DNA from: Bathynomus jamesi
Lineage: Eukaryota > Arthropoda > Malacostraca > Isopoda > Cirolanidae
DNA: 64,000 bases
Direction: 5' to 3'
Assembly: GCA_023014485.1 (NCBI GenBank)
Contig: JAJOZX010009424.1
Location: 38,501-102,500, forward strand
Shown: one piece after another, positions 54,200 through 64,000 of the stretch
Layout: every line of letters begins with the position of its first letter
Position numbering within the stretch: position 1 is the stretch's first letter
Notes under the pieces: model-generated
The model's database searches: none
Seen by the model: only the letters and a program-made list of their open reading frames with translations
What the model was told of the DNA's origin: nothing
Made by a program: the position numbers and the translations under genes

Positions 54200-56340
54200 T
54201 CAGCATTGATCAGTGTTATGGGTTTCTGGAAGAAAGCCAGTATTCCAAAAGCGCATGAACATAATCTTATTAAGCCATTGCTCAAACTTCATTCTGAATG
54301 AAAGCATTACAAAAAAGTAAGTCCCGTCGATCTCAAAAGCAAATTTCCAATGAAACACACTTCACATCACGACTCAATGAACTATTTGACATTGACACGA
54401 GAATGCGCTGTCTTTGATGAAAAGATAAGAAATTTCTTATTGCTCAGCGCAGTGGAAGGAAAGGTCACATAGTTGGCATTGATAAAGTGACAATAATCAA
54501 GGAAAGAAATAAGATAATTAAAGAGCAAAAATTTTATTAACCACAAGAGAAAACATGAAAAAGAAATGCAACAACTAAGCAAAGTTACAACAACATAGAT
54601 TCAAGTACTAGATGATAACGAGTCGATCCTTTCGGAAATAGTACATCTCAAAATGACTCCCGAATTAGCGCAAGCTCCTGACCGTACAAAGACCAGCAAC
54701 CGAGCAGCAGCTCGTATCGTTGCTGCTACGGCAAAAAGTTTAGGATATGATGTAGAGTCACTATCGATCAATAAAGATTCTATTCGCAGTAAAGGCTGAA
54801 AATTAGGAAAGAAACTCAGCTAATATCATTGAACACTTTGCTCCAGAAGCCCATAGTAGTTTCACTGAGATTTTAGCAGCTACAGCAAAAAGTTTAGGAT
54901 ATGATGTAGAGTCACTATCGATCAATAAAGATTTTATTGCACTAAAAGGATGAAATTAGAACAACAGAAACTTCAGCTAATATCATTGAACACTTTGCTC
55001 CAGAACACACCCTAGTAGTTCACTGGGATGGGAAATGCTACCTGATATCACGGAAAAAAGTCTATCTGTCGTTTGCCTGTGGTAGTGACTGGTAAAGATA
55101 TCGGCAACCTTCTAGCATTCCCCTAAACTTTACCTCCGAAAGTGCAAAAGCAATTGCAAGGCTGTTGTTGAAACTGTAAAGAATGGAATTTAACCACCAG
55201 ATCAAAGCTATGTCGTTTGATACCACGACAGGTAATACAGGAAAGAGAGGAGGTGTCTGCATCCTGATTGAACAAATGTTGGACAAACGTCTTCTGCACC
55301 TAGCCTGTCGTCATCATATCCATTTTTATAGTTGGAATGTATTTGGCGCCTTTTTGATCCCCCATCAGGACCTGATATTGCTTTATTTAGCGATTACAGC
55401 TAGATTGGAGTAACATTGATAAGTAGCTTGAACAGTGATTGTGATAGAGAAGTGACCTTAGACATATCTGAATGGAAGGAAATAATTGAATTCTGTAAAC
55501 TAACCTAGAAGAACGTCAACAAGAGATGATTACCGAGAAACCTTAAAATTAACACTGTTGTTTCTGGGAGAAGTACCCCCACGAGGAAGAAGACTGATGC
55601 AACCAGGTGCTCTACATCGTGCACGTTGGCAAGCAAACGTAATTTATTTTATAAGATTTATCTCCTCCGTTCACAGGTTCGTCTAACATCAAGAGAAATA
55701 TCATTTTTAAGAAGATTCAATTTATTCACTACAAAATTTATGTAAAAGCATGGTTCCAATGCCCCCAAGCAACTTTAGCTCCTGCAAATGACTTTGAGCG
55801 CCTTCAGCAATTAAAAACTTACCAGACACTGTCGTCTCCAAATCTGCAGGCAAGACATTCGTAATCATTTGTGGTATTTAAGTGAACATCTGATTGGTCT
55901 CTCTTTCTTTGATCGTTGTACCTTTAGAATGAAGAGATTGATGATCGCAGCTCTAAAAATGGAGATAAATGCCCTCCAAATAGAATTTTCCAACGATTGC
56001 TGAAGGAAAAGATCTGTCATCATTTGTCACAGCAAACTCTCGACAACTGTTCTCAATTTTAGGGTTGGAAGATGACTTTCTAACTTCTCTGTAGATCCAG
56101 CTCAATGGGAACAGATTTCAGATTATGAAAACGTTTCCAAGATTCTTAAAAGCATGAAGATTGTCAATGATATAGCAGAAAGGGGAGTAGTATTGATAAA
56201 GGACTTTAACGCTTCTGTAACGAGAAATGAGGAACAGACACAGTTTTTGCTTCAGGTCGTTCAAGAACATCGTAAAACACTTCCAGATGCAAGAAAGAAA
56301 ACATTAGTTGAAGGTATCCAAAGTTCAACCAGGTGACAAG
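54200..56340 (+). pseudogene. Multicopy hypothetical family K, longest copy
   Basis: Plus-strand text in changing frames: FWKKASIPKAHEHNLIKPLL (54230), FLIAQRSGRKGHIVGIDKV (54440), TSNRAAARIVAATAKSLGYD (54690), a ~155-bp tandem duplication, RLPVVVTGKDIGNLLAFP (55080), NLTTRSKLCRLI, SFDTTTGNTGKRGGVCILIE and LLHLACRHHIH (55210-55320), RDDYRETLKLTLLFLGEVPP (55520), HLWYLSEHLIGLSFFDRC (55870-55920), and MKIVNDIAERGVVLIKDFNA to VVQEHRKTLPDARKK (56154-56320). Function unknown. DTTTGNTG plus CRHH could be an RNase H-like core with a CxxH-like motif, as in hAT transposases (inference). Confidence 0.65.
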
Positions 56341-56578
56341 AGTTGTTAGCACCAACGAAACCCCCTCCATTGACAGGATAATACTCACCCTTATGGGTGA
56401 GGGGGACTTGGAGCTGAACTCAAAAAAGACTGTAATCTAAAATCTTCTGGACTCTTGCGGTACCTCTAAAACATTTCCGATTTGTATACAAATTGGTATT
56501 CTGAGTTTTTTAGGAATAAGACAATATTATTGGTTCCGAACTTACTTTTTGAAGATTATGTTATACAGCGACCCCTAT

Positions 56579-56650
<72 letters not shown>
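56579..56650. repeat. (TA)n microsatellite
   Basis: Nearly continuous TA repeat of about 70 bases with two short interruptions. Confidence 0.95.
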
Positions 56651-56651
<1 letters not shown>

Positions 56652-57411
56652 ATTTATCTTCTCTTCATTTCCAATTTATATTATTTTGGTAAAACCACAT
56701 AAAGCCCCGATGCTTTAAAAAACTTTAAATCGCTTCACGATGAATTGACGTACTTTGTGTACCTAAATACGTTCCTAACTGAACTGCGAACAAAGGTTTA
56801 GATTATTTTAGAATTATATTATTCATTCATATTTCCTTTCAGCCGGAAGTTACACGCTAAGTGACGCAAAGGCACCTCGCGTTGGTGAATCCTTTCTATG
56901 AAACGGTAAGTACGCGGTAATAATGTCACCACCTCATGCGAATGATGTAGAGGACTTCCGTTTTTCAATATAAAAGAAGGGGCTCACACATTTAACTCAG
57001 ATATTCTTGCGCGCGGGAGGTCAGACGCAGATCTCTGGATAGGGCTGGATGCCCCTATTCGTTTATTACCTCCCTTCGAGGAGCGCAACAGATAGCTTAC
57101 GATTAAACCGTTCAGATTAAGCCTCGCGTAAGAAAAGCAGGAATAGCTCGTAAGAAATCTTGGATAAGATCTGACTAAGTATAATAAATAATTCTGATTT
57201 TAAAGTAGGCGGCGGTAGGGGAAGTTCGTGCATACTGATTCCGAATTTGATATAACTTTATGATAGAAATAAGTAAACTTTGATTTAAAGTCGAACAAGA
57301 AACGGTTTGACTTCCACTTGTTTATATTTCAAATATTACGGCAATCTGATTGAAGCACATTAAACAAAAAATGGGGAAGGCAAAAAAGAAAGAAAAGTGT
57401 AACATATATAT
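56651..57411 (+). promoter_or_regulatory. Unassigned region with TATA/initiator-like core promoter near 56968
   Basis: AATATAAAAG at 56968 is followed about 30 bases downstream by ACTCAGATATTC, the spacing of a TATA box and arthropod initiator. A GC-richer block follows to 57120, then AATAAATAATTC near 57185. The pattern would suit a solo LTR, but no direct repeat supports it. No coding is seen. Confidence 0.3.
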
Positions 57412-57469
57412 CAGGGGCGACGCCAGAGTTTTGTAGATACTCAGACTCAAGAAAGTGGTTGGTAGATAA

Positions 57470-57545
57470 ATGGGTGGCCGAGTGGTTAAGACGCTGGGCT
57501 GCTGGTGGGGCGTGGTCGAATTCCACGTTAAACTGTAGGTCTAAG
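57470..57545 (+). mobile_element. tRNA-derived SINE fragment
   Basis: GTGGCCGAGTGGTTAAGACG (A-box region, class II tRNA-like) and GGTCGAATTCC (B-box) have the spacing of a tRNA head. The long variable arm and 3' acceptor expected of tRNA-Ser or tRNA-Leu are not convincing. It lies inside the hAT terminus and is missing from the derivative copy. Confidence 0.45.
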
Positions 57546-57729
57546 GTGGAGTGAAAAGCTTGACCTTTGTCAGAATGAACAATTCGGGCGGAAGCTAACC
57601 AAAGGTTATATATATATACAGTATACTGTATAATTTGATACTTGTTTCACTGTGATATGTATTATGTATGGTAATTAGAATATTTTTAACTGGCATAAAT
57701 TTAGGAAATAAAACATCGCCTTACCTTAT

Positions 57730-59765
57730 TTATTTATACATGAACTCCAATCTTCTTGGTTTTAATGCAAATTCTTCAATTACTTTGTCGTGCAACATTT
57801 TATTCTTCTCTAGCAATATTACAATTTCTTTCTCTTTGGCAATTCTTGCTAAACTAGAGAGCCTTTCCTCTGACATGGCATTCCGTAGGTACGTGTTTAT
57901 TCTGTTAAGCGTTGAAAACCTTCTTTCCATTGACACACTGGTTACAGGGATTGTCAAGAGGAGCCGAATTAATTTAATTGTTTCAGGTAAGGCTATTGTA
58001 AATCCAAGGTCAAGACAACTTTAAAATTTCTTTTGCATGTTTGCACTGACAAAAATCGGAGTCCTGATAGATGTATTTTAATTCTGACGTTAAAGCCTTT
58101 ACGTCAAATAGATTACGGTACTTATATTCAAGTGCTTCTATTAAGTTTTTTGGGAAATTTTCTTTATAGACTGGAAACATTAATGAATTCAACAGCTCAA
58201 AAAATGAGAACTCCTGAATGCATTCAAATCGTTCCTTAAGGGCTGTTACAGAAGTATTCAGAATGCTAAAGTAAATTTCTTTAAAGCCTGTCACTTTTCC
58301 TCTGAGTCTCTTTGTAGGGGGAGGAATGGTCGGACAACTTACTATGTCACATGTCTTTTTAAGAATTTCATTATAACTTTTGTCATTGATTTTTCCTTCC
58401 AGAAAACTAATGAAATCATTAATTTTTCATTTTTGCAAATTCCATGTCCACTATCCTGCACTGTAAAACATCAAATAGTTTTCAAAGCAGCAAATATAAA
58501 ACGAAAATAAAAAGTCATCTAGTTTTGCATAAAGGTTTTCAGCTGGTTTAAACTATCTTCATCCCGCGAGATTTCATCATTCAAAATGCTTTCTAAAGCC
58601 TCTTTCAATGCTCCACACTGACGTAATATACGTACTGTAGGTGATACTGTTCTTGACCGATAGCACCAGCGTGTTTCACTTAAACTTGGAATGGTAACGT
58701 TAAAATTATTGAATACATTCTTTCTCTTTGTGCTTGAGGAAGTAAATTTATTAAATGCCTTCAAATGGGAGAAAAAGTTTAACACCTGGTAAGTGATTCG
58801 CTACTTTAATAATTAAATTCAGCGTGTGCACATAACAGTGAATGAAATGAGCATATTTCTAACCGCACTGTCTTAGTTTCTCTTGCACTCTGTTTAATTC
58901 ACCAGCCATCACTGCAGCTCCATCATATGTTTGACTAACTAATTTATTTTCTACATTACTAAATGACTGTAAGCACTTTGACATTGTTTGCATTAAACCA
59001 CTAGCTTTTCTGTCTGCACTTACATTGAAAAAACCACAAAAACGCTCTTTGATATCGTAATTATGAACGTATCTAATAATGATTGATAAATGACACAGAA
59101 CAGAACAGTCTGTAGTTTCGTTGGTTTGAATCGAAATAAACGGAGCCCTTTTCAATTTCTTCTTGAATAATGTTACCAATAACTTTATCAATCGAAGTTA
59201 CAAGTTCATTCTGTGTGGTACTCGAAAACCCTGAAGATCCTTCCTTTGCAACTAATCTACTGCCAAAAACACTGTCTAGCTCTGCAGAATAACTTAAAAG
59301 CTCTCTATAATTGCCCTTATTATTACTGTCACTGCTTTCGTCGTGTCCATGAAATGCTAATTCCTGCTTGCTTAAATATAAAACAGCATTCACTAAATGC
59401 TTCAGATACTGTCTATTTTCATCAACTTTCTGATTGTGATTTTCTCTTTCTCTCTCATATGTTCTGCTAATTACACTTTCAATACTGGTTTTTCCAAAAC
59501 ACTTCCAAGCTTTAAAATTGCTAAGTCCAAGATTGTTTTCTCTTAGTTTAAACAACAAGCACGGCCAACAATAAAGTTTTTGATTGTCATTACTTCCACA
59601 TAACCAGTCAATTTGAGAATACCAACTCGCCTGAAAAGATCTATTGCCCACTTGACACGCCAGAACTGGTAAAGGCCGACCTTTTTGAATTATCAGCTTT
59701 TTTTTCTTCGATGCTTCTTCTACTAAATGGCCTCAATTTTAAATTCCTTATAATATCGTCTTCCA
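57730..59765 (-). pseudogene. hAT transposase (ZMYM1-like)
   Basis: Start at 59765 (MEDDIIRNLKLRPFSRRSIE). After one frameshift comes the TTF-type zinc finger: SFQASWYSQIDWLCGSNDNQ, then LYCWPCLLF. Catalytic region: IQTNETTDCSVLCHL (about 59130) and SQTYDGAAVMAGELNRVQEK (58890), which carry the two aspartates. SETRWCYRSRTVSP and several stops follow. The dimerisation end is IPVTSVSMERRFSTLNRI (57957-57730). Family role: hAT transposition. Damage is moderate, with long open stretches of 192 and 110 residues. Confidence 0.85.
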
Positions 59766-60729
59766 TAATTAAAATTTACAAATTAGGCCACCCAAAACAC
59801 AAATACTTTTATATTACCTTTCATGACAAAATTAACAAGCTAGGATGCACAGAACACGAATAAAGGCCAACTCATACTGAGAGCTAAGCCATGTGAGTTA
59901 AGCCATGTGACAGCCATGACGCAGATGTGACAGATTTTATATAAAATGAACACTTTCCATATGTTGTGTATTAAATTTCCTAAAATTTACTGTACTGTGC
60001 AAAAGTAGAATATATAGAAATACCCAACTGCCAGTATGATATGAAAATATTGCTTTTAAATGTTTAGTAAGTCAAGATAATAACATATTTGGCACAGCAG
60101 CAAGTCGGCAAGCAAATACCAATTTGCCTGATTTTGAACATTAAAAAATTGGTTATTCGGTGGATACAAAGTAATAAATCAATTAAAATACTAATTAACT
60201 TTACCTATATTGAATATCCAAATGACTTTATAACATTGCAAATAAATCATAACATCATAACATGTTTCAAAGAGAGACGTCAGGCTTAAAATTGTTTGCC
60301 TGACAAGACGTGGAATTGTGCATTTTTATGTGAGTTGTAAGGCTTTGTTATTTGAGAAGATGCATAATAATACAGTAATAATTAACTTTATGTACAGTCA
60401 CAGAGTATATGCAAATAGCTATATAACCTTATTTATAAATCCTAACATGGTCATTATAACATGTTTTATAAAGTAAAGATATCTGACTCAAAATTTTTAG
60501 ACACATATCTTCCCTCTCTTCCCACGTCTCTCTCCTCACCCTTACTGGGGAAATGGGGTTTAGATGATAGATGGATGGATGGAAATTTTTAGCCTGACAA
60601 CTTGACAAGAGATGGGTCTCTGTATTGTTAGTTTGTTATGTTAGATTTTTTAAGTCCCTAGCAGGAGAAACAACAGAGCCTGACCTGACCCCCCTCCGTC
60701 GCCACTGATATATATATATATATATATAT

Positions 60730-61110
60730 TACTTTACATTAATTTTATACTGATACAGTTTTGTTGGTCGCACTTCCAAAATTAATTAGTGAATGATAAG
60801 ACGATCAATTACATTTGGAGTGAGTGTCAGAGTGATGACACCACAGTTAGCGACAAAAGCGATGCATCGGAAATGTTGCAGCACATAACATACGTTATGT
60901 GAGGCCATATTGCACAAAATATGCGGGCAGTTATGTCGTATGTAGATATGCGGAACATGATATCTGCACATCCTGATACCGCGCATTCAATTTCGAGTTT
61001 CTAAATTAGAAATGATGCTCATGTTGTCATAAAATTTATATTGACCTTATTTTACATAGCTTTGGTCGAACTTGTATAGAACATGAAAATTTTGATTGTG
61101 TTATATATGT
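60730..61110. other. No gene seen
   Basis: AT-rich sequence between the hAT element's right-hand (TA)n and the MITE-like block. No coding or RNA signal. Confidence 0.5.
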
Positions 61111-61320
61111 GTTACAAAGAATGTGTGTAACTAGGGATTTTATGAAATCCCTAAAATGTTCAGGGATTTCATGGAAGGTTAAGTCGTGATAATTTCGTTA
61201 ATTTTAACGAAAGTATCATGGCTTAACCTAACCAATCGTCAAGGGCGTACAGTTAACCTAACCGGACATTCAATTAACGTACCCGGGCTTTCAATTAACT
61301 AATAATTAACTACAATTGAT
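61111..61320. repeat. MITE-like palindromic block
   Basis: Includes GTGTAACTAGGGATTTTATG (shared with 51700) and a hairpin of about 30-bp arms around ATTTCGTTAATTTTAACGAAA flanked by GGTTAAGTCGTGAT and its complement. CCTAACCAATCGTCAAGGGC is shared with the MITE at 11826-12038, and GCATTCAATTAAC-type words with 10090. No target duplication was found. Confidence 0.6.
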
Positions 61321-62060
61321 TACTGATTTTGAGGATCATTACATCAAGGTTACATCACTGCGTGACAGAAAAGCTACAGCTACAGAGATTCAGGCACAGT
61401 TGAATGCACAACGGGACTCTCTAATAAGTACAACTACTATAAAACGAAGACTCATAAAAGCTGGTCTCCATGGCTGAGTTGCTGTGTCCAAACCACTACT
61501 GAGGTAGTGGTTTGGAGTGGGCAAGAGAATATCGAAATTTTACTGTAGACGACTGAAAAAAAGTTCTTTTTACTGATCAATCAAAAATGGAACTTTTTGG
61601 TTCTCATAGAAGAGTTTATGTTAGACGTAGAACCAACGAAAAACTGATAGATCCCTGTATAAAACATTCAGTACAACATTGTGGAGGCAACATTCAAGAG
61701 AAGTACCACTCCATACTAGTGAGACACACAATACCATCAGAATTGAGGCTTTGTGGTCAAGGATTCATTTTCCAGCAGGATAACGACCCAAAGCACACGT
61801 CTAACCTTTGCATGAACTATCTCAACAAGAAAAAAGATGAAGGTGTTCTACAAATTTTGAAGTTTCCTCCACAAAGTCCTGATCTCAATCCAATAGCCTG
61901 AAAGCTAAAAAGAATATAACTTCTCTTGATTCTCTCTGAGAGAATGTAGAAGGATGCTGGAACGGCACAGCACAAGATGTTATTCAGAAACTTGTCGAAT
62001 CTATGCCTTACAGAGTGGAAGCTGTCATTAAAGCAAAAGGAGGTCATATCGATTATTAAT
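61320..62060 (+). pseudogene. Tc1-like transposase, degenerate
   Basis: HTH part: DFEDHYIKVTSLRDRKATAT and TTIKRRLIKAGLHG. Catalytic region FTDQSKMELFGSHRRVYVRR (61570; usual DES reads DQS), GFIFQQDNDPKHTS (61760; second aspartate present), and PPQSPDLNPIA followed by a stop, where the third catalytic glutamate (normally NPIE) is replaced by alanine. The tail MPYRVEAVIKAKGGH-like text ends near 62060. Inactive. No termini were identified, and AT-rich sequence continues to 62230. Confidence 0.78.
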
Positions 62061-62299
62061 AAGATTATGCCATTAAATTGCTAATTTCTTTACTAATTTA
62101 TAATAATTACATTTAGAAGCAAATACTGTAACAATAAAAAATAAAATTTTGTTGTAATAATCATATATTTGTACAATTTACAGTAAATTGGGTGATTATA
62201 AGGTGGACGCAGACTTTTGTTGGACGTTTTTCTGGCATGTTACCTCAGTCAGAAGTGAGAACATTTGTAATAAACAACTTAAAAAATATGGTTGGTGTA

Positions 62300-62560
62300 A
62301 AACATATTGGCTGTGTGAGAAATAAGGATGTTCGGGAAAAGTGTGAATGCAAATGTAATGGGAAATGAGAACTGAGGATTGTATGCTAAGTTGGTATGAT
62401 CATATGGAAAGAAGTAAAAAAGATAGACGTGCGAGAAGTAGAGGAAGACCACGTAGAAAGTGAAAGGATGTAATTAGTAAATGTATAAATAAAAGTGAGT
62501 TTATATAAATGTGAGTCAGGAATTAACTTGAAAGAGAAAGAAATGGTAGCGGTTTGAGAG
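62300..62560 (+). pseudogene. LINE C-terminal tail fragment
   Basis: LSWYDHMERSKKDRRARSRG then RPRRK, a stop and KDVISKCINKSE match the conserved tail of many animal LINE RTs (WxGHvxRM...RGRPRxRW). No RT motif is nearby. 62580-62825 is unassigned. Confidence 0.5.
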
Positions 62561-62825
62561 ATTTGTAAATAGAGATGTTCGTCTAAACAAACGTACTACT
62601 ACTACTCATTCCTGAGGTTTGAGTGCTACCTTACTCCTGATAGTGATTAGTAGTATGCTGGCATCAGGATCGGTAGGCAGTCTGTGGCCAAAAAGAGTTA
62701 CGGTCACGTCCGTTTATGAGGCCCTTATCTCTGATTAGGTTCTTTTTTATTTATTTTAATTATTATTGATTTTCGGATAGGTTTATAACTCGTATTTAAT
62801 TCATTTAAATAACACGCGCCCGCGC

Positions 62826-62827
62826 GT

Positions 62828-62917
<90 letters not shown>
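62826..62917. repeat. (CA)n(TA)n microsatellite
   Basis: About 25 CA units run into about 20 TA units, ending exactly at the terminus of the hAT derivative (62918). Confidence 0.95.
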
Positions 62918-62920
<3 letters not shown>

Positions 62921-63855
62921 TGGCGACGGGGGGGGTCAGGCAGGTCAGGCTCAGCCTGACCTGTTATTTCTCCTGCTAGGGACTTAAAATCTAACATAAA
63001 AACACTAACAATACACAATCCCATCTCTTGTCAAGTTGTCAGGCTAAAAATGTCCATCCATCCATCTATCATCTAAACCCCATTTCCAGTGAGGGTGGGG
63101 AGAGAGACGCGGGAAGAGAGGGAAGATATGTGTCTAAAAATTTTGAGTCAGATATCTTTATAAAACGTGTTATAATGAGCATGTTCGGATTTATAAATAA
63201 GGTTATATAGCTATTTGCATATACACTGTGACTGAAAATAAAGTTAATTATTACTGTATTATTATGCATCTTCTCAAATAACAAAGCCTTACAACTCGCA
63301 TAAAAAATGCACAATTTCACGTCTTGTCAGGCAAACAATTTTAAGCCTGACGTCTCTCTTTGAAACATGTTATGATGTAAATCTAATGATTTATTTATGT
63401 TATAAAGTCATTTGGATATTCACTCCAGTAAAGTTAATTAGTATTTTAATTGATTTATTACTTTGTATCCACCGAATAACCAAGTTTTTAATGTCAAGGA
63501 AATTCGTTTCTGCCTGACGACTTGCTGCTGCACCAAATGTCCAAAATGCTGCGCTGAATTGCCAAATCTCTTTTTTTTTTAAACTTAATCTTGTTTTCAA
63601 TAATATGCACATTATATACTTTATAAGGTGGGTTGGGTGGAAAATAATTGTCAAGTTACTTAACATTTAAAAATTAATTTACTTTAAGGAAAAATTTGAT
63701 GAAAAAACTAATTAATAGCCTAATTAATAGATTGGAGTTCATGTATAAATAAATAAGGTAAGGCGATGTTTTATTTCCTAAATTTATGCCAGTTAAAAAT
63801 ATTTTAATTATCATACATAACGCATATCACAGTGAAAAAGTATCAAATTATATAT
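62918..63855 (+). mobile_element. Inverted, internally deleted derivative of the 57.4-60.7 kb hAT
   Basis: Starts CAGTGGCGACG at 62918 and runs as the reverse complement of 60707 back to about 60070 (shared TCTCTTGTCAAGTTGTCAGG, ATGTTATGATGT-type words). After a junction it jumps to the complement of about 57755-57620 (ACATGAACTCCAATC on the other strand), ending in (TA)n at 63850. The transposase gene is gone. The final terminal repeat is not visible before the (TA)n. Confidence 0.8.
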
Positions 63856-63884
63856 ATATATATATATATGCTTGAAAGGTTTGA

Positions 63885-64000
63885 GCCTTGTAGTATGACC
63901 GCAAAATGGGAAAGTGCAAGAATGTTTCAAGATGTTGCAAGGGGGTTATGCAACAAAGGGGTAGGGAAAATGTTGCAAGTGGGTTATGCAATGAAGGGTG
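63885..64000. repeat. Repeat shared with 49.7-49.9 kb, cut by window edge
   Basis: GTAGTATGACCGCAAAATGG followed by GTTGCAAGGGGGTTATGCAA and similar units is the inverse of 49750-49912. It continues past the window edge, so its extent is unknown. Confidence 0.6.

Larger units (their letters stand above)
57412..60707 (-). mobile_element. hAT transposon (ZMYM1-like transposase), about 3.3 kb
   Basis: Termini CAGGGGCGACG at 57412 and the complement of CAGTGGCGACG ending 60707, set in (TA)n on both sides. The transposase lies on the minus strand. Non-coding flanks are about 320 bp (57412-57730) and 940 bp (59766-60707), and the latter contains no other gene. A tRNA-like SINE scrap sits near the left end. 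An inverted, internally deleted relative is at 62918-63855. Confidence 0.82.

Noticed and set aside
56840..56906. Mini-exon candidate between TTTCCTTTCAG and GTAAGT
   Set aside because: Splice-like signals this short occur by chance, and no neighbouring exon or conserved reading frame was found.
57470..57545. Possible tRNA-Ser/Leu gene
   Set aside because: The promoter boxes are good, but the 3' acceptor and long variable arm are not convincing. Treated as a SINE fragment.

Overview
This window looks like intergenic or heterochromatic DNA from an invertebrate animal, most likely an arthropod and plausibly a decapod crustacean. I found no host gene that I can defend. It is AT-rich, studded with long (TA)n tracts, and built almost entirely from transposable elements (TEs) nested inside one another. 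The decapod guess is an inference. It rests on the LINE at 38.8-41.4 kb, whose wording I associate with very abundant crustacean 'transposon BS-like' reverse transcriptases, and on several multicopy hypothetical families typical of arthropod assemblies.

Layout. 0-9 kb: a DD41D mariner-like element, a CR1-like LINE fragment, pieces of two multicopy hypothetical families (called K and B here), a tRNA-derived SINE with a perfect 118-bp-arm inverted duplicate, and a classic mariner. 10-20 kb: a hAT (ZMYM1-like) relic carrying a fold-back insertion derived from a Penelope-like element (PLE), then a minus-strand LINE broken by a MITE and by a Gypsy LTR retrotransposon primed by tRNA-Trp, then an LTR-like element. 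20-28 kb: a cysteine-rich (CXC) multicopy gene split by a LINE, followed by a nearly full-length CR1 element with an esterase-type ORF1. 28-38 kb: a PLE, a Tc1 element hosting a four-level nest, and a run of TA-inserted mariner-like elements. 38-44 kb: a BS-like LINE with a MITE, a Tc1 tail, a second PLE and a long-TIR fold-back. 44-57 kb: fragments of families B, L and K, an unrecognised gene relic at 47.3 kb, a ~137-bp tandem repeat hit by a hAT-like element, and another Tc1/mariner element. 57-64 kb: a hAT element of about 3.3 kb and its inverted internal-deletion derivative, plus Tc1 and LINE tails.

Interactions. Nearly every coding region is broken by stops or frameshifts, so most elements are fossils. 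Several insertions can be dated relative to one another because host reading frames rejoin exactly across target-site duplications (TSDs). Examples are 10401-10652, 11818-12046, 31345-33782, 32470-32928, 32649-32856, 35731-36550 and 40591-41015. The best-preserved elements are the Gypsy copy, the CR1 copy and the 57.4-60.7 kb hAT.

Limits. All assignments come from reading translations and repeats by eye. No alignment or database search was run. Family names are recognition, not search results.
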